NCBI GenBank assembly: GCA_028695935.1
Contig: JAQVHY010000016.1
Coordinates: 1 to 36,106 of the forward strand
Direction: 5' to 3'
From: Desulfobacca sp.
GTDB lineage: Bacteria; Desulfobacterota; Desulfobaccia; Desulfobaccales; Desulfobaccaceae
DNA: 36,106 nt
In this document: positions 1 to 10,423 of the stretch, in pieces
Layout: each line of letters begins with the position of its first letter
Position numbering within the stretch: position 1 is the stretch's first letter
Program-made: the position numbers and the translations under genes
The notes under the pieces: model-generated
Told to the model about the DNA's origin: nothing
Database searches by the model: none
The model's input: only the letters and a program-made list of their open reading frames with translations

Positions 1-78
1 TAGTAGCCCATCTCCCTCACCCCGGTTCGTTAGGCCCACCCACCCCTCAATCATAAAGATTCTCCTGTTATCTCTAAC

Positions 79-1530
79 TTACTTGCGGTAGAATTCAGGT
101 ACAAACAGAATAATGACGGTGAAGATTTCCAGACGGCCCAGGAGCATACACCACATCAGCACCCACTTGGCAAAGGTGGGGATCATGGCGTAGTTATCGG
201 TGGGGCCGACCGCGCCGATACCAGGGCCGATATTACCTATACAGGCCAGGACCGAGGCAAACGAAGTGACTAGGTCCACGCCGGTGGCTGCGACCAAAAA
301 AATAGAGAGAATCAGCAGCCCCAGCCAGAGGATAAAAAAGCCCCAGATGCCATTTAAGACATCGGGGGGGACCACTTGCTTGCCGAGTTTGACCGTGATT
401 ACCGCTCGAGGGTGGATGACCCGGATGAGTTCCTGATAAGATTGTTTAAGTAACAACATGATGCGCATGCATTTCATCCCGCCTCCGGTAGAACCGGCCG
501 AGCCCCCGATAAACATGCACAGCAACAAGAGGTATTGGGGCAGCGCCGGCCAGAGCTCATAATCGGCGGTGGCGTAGCCGGTGGTAGTGAGGATGGAGGC
601 TACCTGGAAGGAGGCATATTGCACGGCTTGGCCCAGGGACGGATAATTGGCCTGGTAAACGCTAATAGTGGTGATGAGGCCAAAGATCAGAAACAGCCCT
701 AAGAAAAAACGGCATTCCGGATTTCGCCACATAATTAACGGCTTACCCCGGAGAAGCTGGAAGTGCAGGGAAAAGTTGATACCGGCAATCAGCATGAAGA
801 TGGTGATCACCGTTTGGATGTAGGCGCTGTCGTAGTAGGCAATGGAGGCATTTTTGGTGGAAAAGCCGCCAGTGGCCATGGTCCCGAAGGTATGACAGAG
901 GGCGTCAAACAGGGACATGCCCCCAAACATCAGCAAGACGGCCTCGACCAGGGAAAACAGCAGATATACCTGCCACAGGAGCATGGCGGTGTCCTTGATC
1001 CGGGGCGTGAGCTTATCCGGGACCGGACTTGGGACCTCGGCTTTGTAGAGCTGCATCCCGCCCACGCCCAAAAACGGCAGGATCGCCAGCGATAAAACAA
1101 TGATTCCCATGCCGCCCAGCCAATGGGTCAGGCTGCGCCAGAACAGCAGACCTTTGGGAACTATTTCGATGTTGGTCAGGACCGAGGCCCCGGTGGTGGT
1201 AAAACCGGAGAAGGATTCGAAGAGACAGTCTACCGGATGTGAAAAGACCCCGCCGAAAAGAAAGGGCAAGGCCCCGAAACTTCCGGCCGCTAGCCAACCC
1301 AGGGCGGTGATGGCCATGCCCTCGCGGTGACTGACAAGTCCTTTGGAATTACCATTTCTGAAGGCAATAGCTAACGATACCCCGATGATCACGGTGACCA
1401 TTATGGCCTGAAGTAAGGGTACTAGTCCATTGTCCCAGTAGTACAAGGAGAAACCCAGCGGCAAGAGCATGCTCAAGCCGATACAGATGATCAGCGCCCC
1501 AATAATGTGCCAAATGTATCGCCAGCGCAT
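79..1530 (-). CDS. trkH: Trk/Ktr-type potassium uptake membrane subunit TrkH
   Basis: 483-aa multi-TM ORF with P-loop-like segments (GGSAGSTGGGMKCMRI, FSGFTTTGASVLTNIE); adjacent to trkA. Confidence 0.93.
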   Translation of the reverse strand: MRWRYIWHIIGALIICIGLSMLLPLGFSLYYWDNGLVPLLQAIMVTVIIGVSLAIAFRNGNSKGLVSHREGMAITALGWLAAGSFGALPFLFGGVFSHPVDCLFESFSGFTTTGASVLTNIEIVPKGLLFWRSLTHWLGGMGIIVLSLAILPFLGVGGMQLYKAEVPSPVPDKLTPRIKDTAMLLWQVYLLFSLVEAVLLMFGGMSLFDALCHTFGTMATGGFSTKNASIAYYDSAYIQTVITIFMLIAGINFSLHFQLLRGKPLIMWRNPECRFFLGLFLIFGLITTISVYQANYPSLGQAVQYASFQVASILTTTGYATADYELWPALPQYLLLLCMFIGGSAGSTGGGMKCMRIMLLLKQSYQELIRVIHPRAVITVKLGKQVVPPDVLNGIWGFFILWLGLLILSIFLVAATGVDLVTSFASVLACIGNIGPGIGAVGPTDNYAMIPTFAKWVLMWCMLLGRLEIFTVIILFVPEFYRK

Positions 1531-1531
1531 C

Positions 1532-2896
1532 CTAGAAATACTCCAATTTGACCATTAAAGACTTTTCGACCAGCGGGATATTCTTACGGGTAGACAGAAT
1601 CATGATCCGATCCTGGGGTTGGACGACGGAATCGCCGCTCGGGATGATGACCTCCTCGCCGCGCAGAATGCATAAGATCAGGGCCTCCGCCGGGAATTTT
1701 AGTTCCCGCAGCGGAGTGCCGACGATATCAGAGGTTTCCAGAGCAATCGCCTCTAAGACCTCCGCCTGTTCGCCTTTAAGGGAGACAATGGAGAGCACTC
1801 GCCCCCGGCGGATGTAGTGCAAAATGGAATAAATGGCCGCCAGCCTGGTGCTGACGATATGGTCGATGCCCACGGTCTGGACCAGCGACATATAGGCAAA
1901 TTTATTGATCCGGGCCAGGGTTTTGTAAGCCCCCAGCCGTTTGGCTAACAGGCAGGAGAGAATGTTCAGCTCCTCATCTCCGGTTACCGCGATGACCATG
2001 TCCATACTACCGATATTCTCTTGTTCCAACAACTCCTGATCAGTGCCGTCCCCGTGCAGCACGATGATCCGGTTTAACCGGGCGGCCAGGTATTGGCTGC
2101 GCTCCGGGTCGGATTCGATTAATTTGGTATTATAGTGTTTATTATCCAGGGCCTGGGCCAGTTGCAGCCCGATTTTACCCCCGCCGACAATCAAGATGTT
2201 TCTGAGGGAATGTACCTGGCCGCCAAAAAGTTTCAGAATCTGCTCCAAGTCCTTTTTTTCGCACACGAAATAAACCAGATCGTGGGCCTTGATCTTATCA
2301 GTTCCCTTTGGAATGATTAATTGGCCCTCGCGTATCAGGGCGGCAAAAATGAGCCGTTTTCTACCTATCTTTTCCGGGAGATGCACTAGCTTGAGATCAT
2401 TTAAGGGACTATCTGGCTGTAAGTATTTCCCTACCATCACAATGCGGCCCCCGGCAAACTCATTGATTTCTTCCACATCGGGAGCGCTCATGTAGCGGAG
2501 CACCGAGGTGACCACCTCCACATCGGGGTTGATCACCATGGTGATATTGAGGGGATCCTGGGCCAAGGCCTCGCGGTAAGCATTATACTCCTCGCTGCGG
2601 ATGCGGGCTACTTTGGGAATCCCCGGCGCCAGAAAGCTGACGAAAAAGCAGACGATCAGATTGGCTTCGTCGCTATTGGTGACCGCCAGAACCGTCTCGG
2701 CACTTTTAATGCCCGCCTCTTCCAACACCTGGGGATTAGAACCTGAACCTCGGAGAATTTGGACATCCAGATGATCGCTAACCCGTTTAAGGGCTTCGGG
2801 ATCTTTATCGATGACCACCACTTCTTTGTTTTCCAAGGCCAGCCGCTGGGCGATGTGGAATCCCACCTCCCCGGCACCCACGATAACAATTTTCAA
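1532..2896 (-). CDS. trkA: Trk system potassium uptake regulatory protein TrkA (two RCK_N/RCK_C modules)
   Basis: 454 aa; two Rossmann motifs (MKIVIVGAGEVGFHIA and ILIVGGGKIGLQLA); immediately upstream of trkH in the same direction. Confidence 0.95.
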   Translation of the reverse strand: MKIVIVGAGEVGFHIAQRLALENKEVVVIDKDPEALKRVSDHLDVQILRGSGSNPQVLEEAGIKSAETVLAVTNSDEANLIVCFFVSFLAPGIPKVARIRSEEYNAYREALAQDPLNITMVINPDVEVVTSVLRYMSAPDVEEINEFAGGRIVMVGKYLQPDSPLNDLKLVHLPEKIGRKRLIFAALIREGQLIIPKGTDKIKAHDLVYFVCEKKDLEQILKLFGGQVHSLRNILIVGGGKIGLQLAQALDNKHYNTKLIESDPERSQYLAARLNRIIVLHGDGTDQELLEQENIGSMDMVIAVTGDEELNILSCLLAKRLGAYKTLARINKFAYMSLVQTVGIDHIVSTRLAAIYSILHYIRRGRVLSIVSLKGEQAEVLEAIALETSDIVGTPLRELKFPAEALILCILRGEEVIIPSGDSVVQPQDRIMILSTRKNIPLVEKSLMVKLEYF

Positions 2897-2976
2897 TGTG
2901 GCATCTCCCTATTCTTTCAGCTCCAGAAATCAATAATATTTCTACCTTTGAACCGATTTACTGGGGTTTATGGGCT

Positions 2977-4281
2977 TCAGGTCCTGGTTGGTGAATCGGA
3001 TTTCTTATGGAAAGATGGTCGAGCACTCCGGCGTCGCCGTCGCTTGCGGGGAGGGCGTTTAGCTGGACCCCGGAGTTCGGTTTTGGTGGGCAGGAGCTCC
3101 GCTACAGCAACATCCGCGGGAGCCCGTTTGAGTTGATAAAGTAACCAGGCTTCAAAGTAGCAGGAACGGCGTTTTAGCTTGGATGGAATACGGGGCCCCC
3201 GGTCCAGGCTCTGTTTTAGAGCCTGCTCGGTGGCCAGGATTAGACAAACCTCATCCCGACGGCTACGGGGAAATTCCATATTGCTAAGTAGTTCCATAAC
3301 CTTTTCTTGGACCCAGGCGCGATAATCGACCTCTTCGGCCGGACTGGGACACCTTTCCAGAAATTGAGTAAATAATACGGCCCAAAAGAAGGCCTCACTC
3401 AAGGCATATCCGGCCTGAGTTAATTTATCTACCTGGTGAAAAAAGTCCAGCAACTTTTGTCGAGTCTGCCCATCTGGCGTTTTAGGGTTGAGATCTGGTT
3501 CCCAAGCCGGGAAGATGGCCGCCAACAAGCCACTATCGATCATCAGTTCAATAAAAGCGCGGGCCGCACCACTGCGAAAATCCTTGATCAGTTCATCGCG
3601 GACCCGGGCCGGAGCGCAGACCCGAATCAGATGGCGTTGGGCCTGAATCTCGACCCACACCGCGGGATCAATGGTAAATCCGGTGCGCGCCGCGTGGCGG
3701 ATGACCCGGACCATGCGCACCGGATCACGCCGCAGACGAACCTCGGGCGGCCCGATTACCCGAATCCGGCCCCACCGCAGGTCTTCCAAACCACCCACGT
3801 AATCAACCACAGAGAAGTCAGCAATATTATAGAATAGGCCATTAATAGTCAGGTCTCGACGTCGGGCATCTTCAGCCGGAGTTCCGAAGGTATTGTTCGG
3901 AGCCAACATCTCTTCCGCCGCGTCAAATTCGGAACGTCGGCGAAAAGTAGAAACCTCGACTACCTTGCCACCCCGGAAAAAAACCTGGACCAATCGGAAC
4001 CGACGGCCAATAATCCGGCTATTGCGAAACAGACGGCGGATGGTCCCGGGATGTGCATCGGTAACTATATCAAAATCTTTAGGTTTTTTCCCCAGTAACA
4101 GATCGCGCACGCTCCCTCCGACCAAATAGGCTTGGTAGCCCTGGTGATGCAGACGGTATAAAACCTTGAGAGCTTCGACATCGATCTGGGCTCGAGAAAT
4201 CGAATGTTCCGGACGGGGAATTATCTGGGGTTCGGGACAGTCAGACTCCGAATGACAAAGTGACATAAAATCAGGTTCCAA
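2977..4281 (-). CDS. pcnB: Poly(A) polymerase / CCA-adding enzyme family nucleotidyltransferase (PcnB-like)
   Basis: YLVGGSVRDLLLGKKPKDFDIVT catalytic motif; RRDLTINGLFYN; Arg/Lys-rich C-terminal tail typical of PcnB. Confidence 0.88.
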   Translation of the reverse strand: MEPDFMSLCHSESDCPEPQIIPRPEHSISRAQIDVEALKVLYRLHHQGYQAYLVGGSVRDLLLGKKPKDFDIVTDAHPGTIRRLFRNSRIIGRRFRLVQVFFRGGKVVEVSTFRRRSEFDAAEEMLAPNNTFGTPAEDARRRDLTINGLFYNIADFSVVDYVGGLEDLRWGRIRVIGPPEVRLRRDPVRMVRVIRHAARTGFTIDPAVWVEIQAQRHLIRVCAPARVRDELIKDFRSGAARAFIELMIDSGLLAAIFPAWEPDLNPKTPDGQTRQKLLDFFHQVDKLTQAGYALSEAFFWAVLFTQFLERCPSPAEEVDYRAWVQEKVMELLSNMEFPRSRRDEVCLILATEQALKQSLDRGPRIPSKLKRRSCYFEAWLLYQLKRAPADVAVAELLPTKTELRGPAKRPPRKRRRRRSARPSFHKKSDSPTRT

Positions 4282-4499
4282 CCATGTTTGTTATCTAGAT
4301 TTAATTTAATATATCATTTTTCTTTGTTAAATGTATCTATTCTGTGGCGCTGGGGATAAATTTAAGTTGGTCGGCAAACACAAAAGAGTTATGATGTTGA
4401 TTCAGCGGGGGTCGGTTAAGGTCGGAATCCAGAAAAACATTGACCGGCCAGCCTGATTCTACCGAAATCTTACAGTGCCGACTGCCAGGAGAAGTATCG

Positions 4500-5147
4500 A
4501 TGGGACTTATTGTCGAGGCTGTTGAAGTAGGGCCCATGCAGGTGTTGTGTTATGTATTGGGTTGCGGCCGCACCCGCACCGGCTTGTTGATCGATCCGGC
4601 GGCCGAGTCAGAAGCTATTAGGGAAATAATCCAACGCCATCAGCTTAAGATCCGCTGGATTGTTAATACCCATGGTCATCCCGACCATACGGCCGGAAAC
4701 GAGTATTGGAGACAAGCCACCGGGGCCCAAACGGTCATGCATTACCTGGATTGGGAGTTCTTTTCCACTCCAGACATGCAGCAGGCCGCTGAGGCGGAGG
4801 GCTTTCCACCCTTAACGGCCATTGATCTCAAAGTGCAGGATGATGAGCGGCTGGCTCTGGGAGACCTGGAACTCCGAGTGATCCATACTCCCGGCCATAC
4901 TCCCGGATCAATCTGTTTATATACTCCGGGGCACCTGTTTACCGGCGACACGCTTTTTGTCGGGGCCGCCGGGCGCACCGATCTGCCCGGCGGCTCTCTA
5001 GCCACCCTGATCCAATCCATCCAGGACAAGCTGCTGCTACTCCCGGAGGAGACTATTATCTGGCCCGGACATGATTACGGCGACACCCCGACCTCTACTT
5101 TAAAGGCCGAAAAGGAAAACAATCCCTATATAACCGATTTTTGCTGA
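4500..5147 (+). CDS. MBL-fold metallohydrolase (glyoxalase II-like)
   Basis: THGHPDHTAG (HxHxDH) motif, HTPGHTPGS, FTGDTLF, WPGHDYG. ATG at 4500 is the likely start inside ORF 4440-5147. Confidence 0.9.
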   Translation: MGLIVEAVEVGPMQVLCYVLGCGRTRTGLLIDPAAESEAIREIIQRHQLKIRWIVNTHGHPDHTAGNEYWRQATGAQTVMHYLDWEFFSTPDMQQAAEAEGFPPLTAIDLKVQDDERLALGDLELRVIHTPGHTPGSICLYTPGHLFTGDTLFVGAAGRTDLPGGSLATLIQSIQDKLLLLPEETIIWPGHDYGDTPTSTLKAEKENNPYITDFC

Positions 5148-5342
5148 TCATTAAGTGATGGTAACAACTTGGATAAGAAAGTTTTTTTCCTGTTGCAGCC
5201 ATGATTCTGGTAGAAAAGTGTTTATATTCTATTAAAGAATAAACTAGATAGTGTAACCGATTGAGGTGGCCCCGGTCACCTGGTCTTGAGGATGAAGTTT
5301 ATCATCAGCAGGCCGTTAGTCTAGGTAGCCCAAGGTTTGATA

Positions 5343-6818
5343 ATGGAAGCAGAAGTCCGGCTGTTCTGCCAGATTCTGGATAGCATTCAAGATGACTATA
5401 TCCTGGTGGTCAACCAGGAACGGCGGATTTTTTATGTTAATAAACCATTTTTAGAGCATTTCAGGTACCAGCGGGACGAGGTCATCGGTAAACTCTGTTA
5501 TGAAATGTCCCGGCCTTTCCATGAGCCGTGCACTGCGGCTCAGGGTCAATGTCCTTTAGAGAACACCCTATCTTTAGGTATAACCCAAAAGACCACCTTA
5601 ACCCGCAATTGGGAAGGCAGAAAGTTATCTTACGAAGCCATGTTCTATCCCCTCAAGGAGGATGGGCGGGTAACCCCTCATATGGTGATTGGGGTGTTTC
5701 GGGATATTACTACCAAACGCCAATTAGAACAGGAACTGCGTCATCGTCTGGAATTTGAAAGCCGGCTCATAAGGATTTCCATTGATGGCATCGTGGCTAA
5801 TGATCGGCAAGGGAATATCCTGATCTACAATGAAGGGGCGCAAAAGATTCTCGGTTATCAACCGGAAGAGGTGATTGGCAAGCTTAATGTGGCCGAGTTG
5901 TACCCCCCGGGTTTAGCCCGAGAAATCAAAAAAAAGATTTATCAGGATGATTTTGGCGGGGCTGGCAGATTGGAAAATTTTGAGACCACTTTGCGCTGTC
6001 AGGATGGGTCTTTAGTACCGGTCTGGCTCTCGGCCTGCTTGATTTATGAGGACAGCCAGGAGATCGGCGTGGTAGGTTTCTTCCGGGATATTTCCGAACG
6101 CAAGCGCTTAGAAGAACGTTTTTTGCAAAATAAACGCCTGGCCGCGGTGGGGCAAATGGCGGCCCACATCGGCCATGAAATCAAAAACCCCCTGATGTTA
6201 ATTGGCGGTTTTGCCCAGCAGGTGCAACGCTCGGCCTCCTTGGAGGAGAAAGACCAACGGAAGCTGCAGATCATCCAGGAAGAGACCCGACGTCTGGAAA
6301 GGTTTCTCACCGACCTGGGTAGCTTTACCCGGGTCTCTACCCCCCACAAAGTGCCGGGCAAAATTATCCTGCTGCTTCAGGAAGTAGCGGAAATGATGGA
6401 ATCTAGCTTCAAGGAACAAAAGGTTAAGTTTTGCCTCCAACCACCCCCTGAGGTGCCAGTTTTCTCCTTTGATCCAGGGCAAATACGCCAGGTTTTTCTT
6501 AATCTTTTTAAGAACGCTCTGGAGGCTATGCCCGCCGGGGGACAACTAACGGTTAAAATAGAGGTTGGGGATCATGATATCGCATTGATTATTGCTGATA
6601 CCGGCCAGGGAATCCCGCCTGAGGTGCAAAAGGAGCTGTTCAGCCCTTTTTTTACTACCAAAGAGAAAGGGACAGGCTTGGGGCTAGTCATCTCCCGACA
6701 GATCATTGAACAACATCAGGGGGAAATCGCTATCGAGAGCGAAGTCGATCGGGGGACGCGCTGCATTATTCGATTGCCTCTGACCAATCAGCAAAATTTG
6801 TATCGCCGACCAATATGA
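5343..6818 (+). CDS. PAS-domain sensor histidine kinase (cytosolic, two PAS domains)
   Basis: PAS repeats, H-box AAHIGHEIKNPLM, N-box LFKNALEAM, DTGQGIPPEV, GTGLGLVIS. ORF opens at TTG 5337; ATG at 5343. Confidence 0.93.
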   Translation: MEAEVRLFCQILDSIQDDYILVVNQERRIFYVNKPFLEHFRYQRDEVIGKLCYEMSRPFHEPCTAAQGQCPLENTLSLGITQKTTLTRNWEGRKLSYEAMFYPLKEDGRVTPHMVIGVFRDITTKRQLEQELRHRLEFESRLIRISIDGIVANDRQGNILIYNEGAQKILGYQPEEVIGKLNVAELYPPGLAREIKKKIYQDDFGGAGRLENFETTLRCQDGSLVPVWLSACLIYEDSQEIGVVGFFRDISERKRLEERFLQNKRLAAVGQMAAHIGHEIKNPLMLIGGFAQQVQRSASLEEKDQRKLQIIQEETRRLERFLTDLGSFTRVSTPHKVPGKIILLLQEVAEMMESSFKEQKVKFCLQPPPEVPVFSFDPGQIRQVFLNLFKNALEAMPAGGQLTVKIEVGDHDIALIIADTGQGIPPEVQKELFSPFFTTKEKGTGLGLVISRQIIEQHQGEIAIESEVDRGTRCIIRLPLTNQQNLYRRPI

Positions 6819-7065
6819 CCTATTTCGGGTTGGCATGCCGTGGGCATTATCTATATGGCAGCCTTAAAGGTGTCCTCGAAAAATGCCGATAAATAAATAT
6901 ATCAGCACAATGCTGGTACCATAATACCAGTCAATCTACCTGGGTCTCCGACCAAGGCCGCGGTTAGGCGCGCAGGAAATGGGTTAACCATTCAGTTGAC
7001 GCGCCGTGGAACAGAGCTGGTGGTTAAATTGTACCTTCCCCATGGCCCTTAGATAGCGGAACGTT

Positions 7066-8628
7066 GTGGAAAAAAAATATAATATCTTGGTAGTCGATGA
7101 TGAACCCGAAGTGCTGGCCATCCTGGCCGCTCTGATCCAAGCTGCGGGTGAGGAATATAATGTTATTCCGGCCGCTAATGCCTTTGAAGCCTTAAAGATT
7201 TTGCATCAGACGCCCATTGCTTTTGCCTTTCTAGATCAGAATATGGCCGAGCTCAGCGGTCTGGAACTACTGGAACATATCCGGCAACGGTATCAAGATG
7301 TTCAAGTAGTAATCGTAACGGGCCAGCCCTCCTATTCGGTAGTTCTGTCGGCTTGGCGACACCAAGCCGCAGATTTTCTCTCCAAACCGGTTGGCTTAAA
7401 AGAGCTCCAAAATGTTTTAGTAAAGTTAAAAATCGAGAAAACCCTCCAAACCCCAAATTTAACTCTAAGTCACCAAGTATGCGAAAAAGAGCTTAATCAA
7501 GGTCGGAACGGGCAAATAGATAAGTTGACTCGGGAACAACGGATCCTCTGTGAGACCCTCACCAGTTTGGGAGAAGCACGCCAGACCAACGAGCTCTATA
7601 CTAAGATTCTGCAAATGGCCTTAGATCTAACCAATGGCACTCTGGCCTACTTTCTCTTGATTGACCAGGATCATCAGCAATTAGAACCCATCGCTAGTCT
7701 GGGAACTGGTGATTTAACCCCGAGTTTCTTGAAAGCAGCCCAACAAGTTGTCCACCAACAGACCTCAGTGTTTATCAAGCGTCAAAAAAATGGCGATCTA
7801 AGTCAGGAGATTGAGAAGATCGGCCTAGCCGTGCCCTTCCGGGTGCGCGGCGAACTCTTCGGGGTGCTGTTGGTCAGTCATAATCCCGACCGCAATTTCG
7901 ATTCCGATGATGTGTTAATGTTAAACCTGTTGGCCGCGCGCTTTTCCCTGATCTTAGAAAATACCGCCCTCTATGAAAGTGTGGTTCTGAAACATTATGA
8001 AACCTTGCGAGCCCTGGTCAATTCTCTGGAAGCTCGTGATCCTTATAGCTGCCAACACTCGGAACGGGTAACTCAGATAGCCCTCCGCTTCGCCCAGGAA
8101 TTGACCCTGCCCCAGGAGGACCTGGATGCCATTCGGGTTGCCGGTTTATTACATGACATCGGCAAGGTGGGCATCAGAGACGCTATACTCCTCAAACCGG
8201 GAAAACTCACCCAGGAGGAGCAATCGATTATCCAGACCCACCCCCTGGTAGGAGAACGGATTGTCGAACCTTTAGCCCTGCTTACCCCTGAGAAGGACAT
8301 TATCCTCTATCATCATGAACGCTGGGACGGTCAGGGTTATCCGTCCCAGCTAGCCGGCAAAGAGATTCCTTTCCTCTCCCGCATTCTGGCCCTGGCAGAT
8401 GCTTATGATGCCATTACTTCTGATCGACCCTACCGGGGGCACTGGAATCAGCAAGCAGCCCTGGCCGAGATCTTGGCCAATGCCGGTAGCCAGTTCGACC
8501 CCGAGCTAGCCCGCTCCTTTGTAAAGATTATTGAAAAATCCCCTCCTGCTTTTCAAGCTTCCAACCTCCTGCCCCACCCTCCCGCCCGCCGTCAAAATAT
8601 TGGCAGACTAGGCAAATCTGTTAGTTAA
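7066..8628 (+). CDS. Response regulator with REC-GAF-HD-GYP architecture (predicted c-di-GMP phosphodiesterase)
   Basis: REC: ILVVDDEPEV, FLDQNM, SKPVG; GAF-like middle; HD-GYP: LLHDIGKVGIRD, HHERWDGQGYP, ALADAYDAITSDRPYR. Confidence 0.93.
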   Translation: MEKKYNILVVDDEPEVLAILAALIQAAGEEYNVIPAANAFEALKILHQTPIAFAFLDQNMAELSGLELLEHIRQRYQDVQVVIVTGQPSYSVVLSAWRHQAADFLSKPVGLKELQNVLVKLKIEKTLQTPNLTLSHQVCEKELNQGRNGQIDKLTREQRILCETLTSLGEARQTNELYTKILQMALDLTNGTLAYFLLIDQDHQQLEPIASLGTGDLTPSFLKAAQQVVHQQTSVFIKRQKNGDLSQEIEKIGLAVPFRVRGELFGVLLVSHNPDRNFDSDDVLMLNLLAARFSLILENTALYESVVLKHYETLRALVNSLEARDPYSCQHSERVTQIALRFAQELTLPQEDLDAIRVAGLLHDIGKVGIRDAILLKPGKLTQEEQSIIQTHPLVGERIVEPLALLTPEKDIILYHHERWDGQGYPSQLAGKEIPFLSRILALADAYDAITSDRPYRGHWNQQAALAEILANAGSQFDPELARSFVKIIEKSPPAFQASNLLPHPPARRQNIGRLGKSVS

Positions 8629-8852
8629 GCAACTCCCATGCTAGGCTAAAATCTCCTGGCCGATAAGCTCAAAAACCACTGCTCGTGGGTGTTAACCTTA
8701 GGGGTTTGAAGCCCCGCGCGGCTAAAAGTCTATACTTGCCGAGGCTTTTATAAACCGGCAATTTGAAACTAGCTGTATTGTTGCCCCCCCTGAGACATAT
8801 GGCATGTTTTGTGCATAAAAGAGTCAAAAATATATTTTTAGGGGCGGTAGTG

Positions 8853-10406
8853 ATGTCGATGTCGAAACCATTCCAGGGGCGGGTATTGATCATTGATAAA
8901 GATGAAACCATGTCATTTCTGATTAGGGCCTGGCTCCAAGCCCGCGGGTTTGAGATCCAGACCCTGACTAACGAGGCTGAGGATTGGCGTCAGGTGGTCA
9001 ATCAGGGGTTCACGGTGGTAATTTGTGATGATCGTCTCCCCCATGTCCCACCCATTGAATTGCTGCACTTTTGGCAAAGTCTGGATCGGGATGGATTCAT
9101 CATATTTATGGGCTCCCACCCATCTCCGGAATGGGTGCTAGAGTTAATTCATCACGGGGCTTATACGTACCTGATGAAACCGGTGACCGAAGAAAAACTC
9201 TTGCCGGCTTTAAGCCAGGGACGGAAGAACCACCAAGTCTTTCTTGAGATTTTGAATTTATCGGAACAACTAACCCAGGCTAACCAACGCCTACAGCAAC
9301 AAACGCACCGTCTCCGGGCCGAACGGGGACGCCTCTTAGAACAAAAGCTAAGTCTAAGTTTTATCAATTCTTTTAGTTATGCCTTAACCACTACTCTGTC
9401 CCCGGTTAAATTGGCCGCGGTCATCACCAAGGGATTGACCCACTTGGTTAACTTTACCTTCCTTGGTCTGGATTGGTACCAAGCCCCGGAAAACCGAAAA
9501 ATTTTTCTCTCTAGCGTTTTTGATTCAGTTGGCCAGGAAATCTTTCTTCGTCAGCTTAAGCGTTGGCACCCCTACCCCTTACCCTGGCCGGAGGCTCCCT
9601 TGGAATTTAAGTTTTTCCAGGCCTTGACGACTTCAGCGCGTCTGTCCCGACCACCACGTTATCTGAAACATCTCCCTTTGAAGATCGCCGATGTGCCGGT
9701 AGGTCTAGTGGTCCTGGGTGGAGACCAACCTATAAATTTATCGACCTCTCATGGCAAATTACTGCGTACCTTAAGTCCTTATATGGCCATGGCCATGAAA
9801 AATGCCCTAGACCATGAGCATCTGAGCACCTTGGCGGAATATGATTCCCTGACTCAGGTGATGAACCGCCGTATGTTTGACTACCATCTAAGCAAGGAGT
9901 TTTCCGCCAGCCGACGTTACGGTTATCCTCTTTCACTAATCCTCTTGGATATTGATCAATTCAAAATGATCAATGATCGCTATGGACATCCCGTCGGGGA
10001 CGAAGTGCTTAAGCAAGTAGCCGGGGTCTTGAGAGACGAAATCAGACAGTCAGACATCCTGACCCGGTATGGGGGTGATGAGTTTGCCCTGATTCTGCCT
10101 CATACCTCGCTCAAGGAAGCCATGAAACTGACGCAACGGTTACGGTTGCGCTTGCAGCAGGAAAATTTTTCCAACGGCCTGACAATTAAAGTAACGCTGA
10201 GTGCCGGTCTGGCTGATAACCGGCGGCTGGCCGAAGCCAGCGAAGCCGGATTGGTACGCCAGGCTGACCAGGCCCTCTATCAGGCCAAGCTTAAAAACCG
10301 TAATGTCCCCAACCTGGGGTCGGTATCTTTGTCTGCAAGCCCCAATCTGACTCTGATTTCTCCAAATCGTCCCCTGGCAGATCCGCTCAACTCACCGTCA
10401 CTCTGA
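8853..10406 (+). CDS. Response regulator with REC and GGDEF domains (predicted diguanylate cyclase)
   Basis: REC: VLIIDKDE, VVICDDRLP, LMKPV; GGDEF intact (TRYGGDEFALI) with RQSD five residues upstream matching an RxxD I-site. ORF opens at TTG 8763; ATG 8853 more likely. Confidence 0.92.
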   Translation: MSMSKPFQGRVLIIDKDETMSFLIRAWLQARGFEIQTLTNEAEDWRQVVNQGFTVVICDDRLPHVPPIELLHFWQSLDRDGFIIFMGSHPSPEWVLELIHHGAYTYLMKPVTEEKLLPALSQGRKNHQVFLEILNLSEQLTQANQRLQQQTHRLRAERGRLLEQKLSLSFINSFSYALTTTLSPVKLAAVITKGLTHLVNFTFLGLDWYQAPENRKIFLSSVFDSVGQEIFLRQLKRWHPYPLPWPEAPLEFKFFQALTTSARLSRPPRYLKHLPLKIADVPVGLVVLGGDQPINLSTSHGKLLRTLSPYMAMAMKNALDHEHLSTLAEYDSLTQVMNRRMFDYHLSKEFSASRRYGYPLSLILLDIDQFKMINDRYGHPVGDEVLKQVAGVLRDEIRQSDILTRYGGDEFALILPHTSLKEAMKLTQRLRLRLQQENFSNGLTIKVTLSAGLADNRRLAEASEAGLVRQADQALYQAKLKNRNVPNLGSVSLSASPNLTLISPNRPLADPLNSPSL

Positions 10407-10423
10407 TCATCAGGAGGCCGTAG

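Noticed and set aside
1-60. Fragment CCATCTCCCTCACCCCGG at the window start as a mobile element
   Set aside because: Too short and truncated at the edge; probably part of a common intergenic palindromic repeat.
1013-1297. 94-aa minus-strand ORF and other alternative-frame ORFs overlapping trkH, pcnB, nadC, etc.
   Set aside because: Shadow ORFs in high-GC coding regions; no recognisable motifs and nested in strongly supported genes.
3000-3130. Arg-rich C-terminal tail of the PcnB-like protein
   Set aside because: Basic tails are usual for bacterial poly(A) polymerases; not notable.
5262-5336. Possible GEMM-like leader (AGGTAGCCCAAGG) before the PAS kinase
   Set aside because: Only a fragment of the consensus; the two short hairpins (AGGTGGCC/GGTCACCT, GATGA/TCATC) do not build a known aptamer.
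8640-8762. Possible c-di-GMP (GEMM) riboswitch in the leader of the GGDEF gene
   Set aside because: Contains GCCGAGGC and a GGGGTTTGAAGCCCC hairpin, but the canonical GEMM core elements (GGGACGCAAAGC, GGTAGC) could not be found; an Rfam scan would be decisive.
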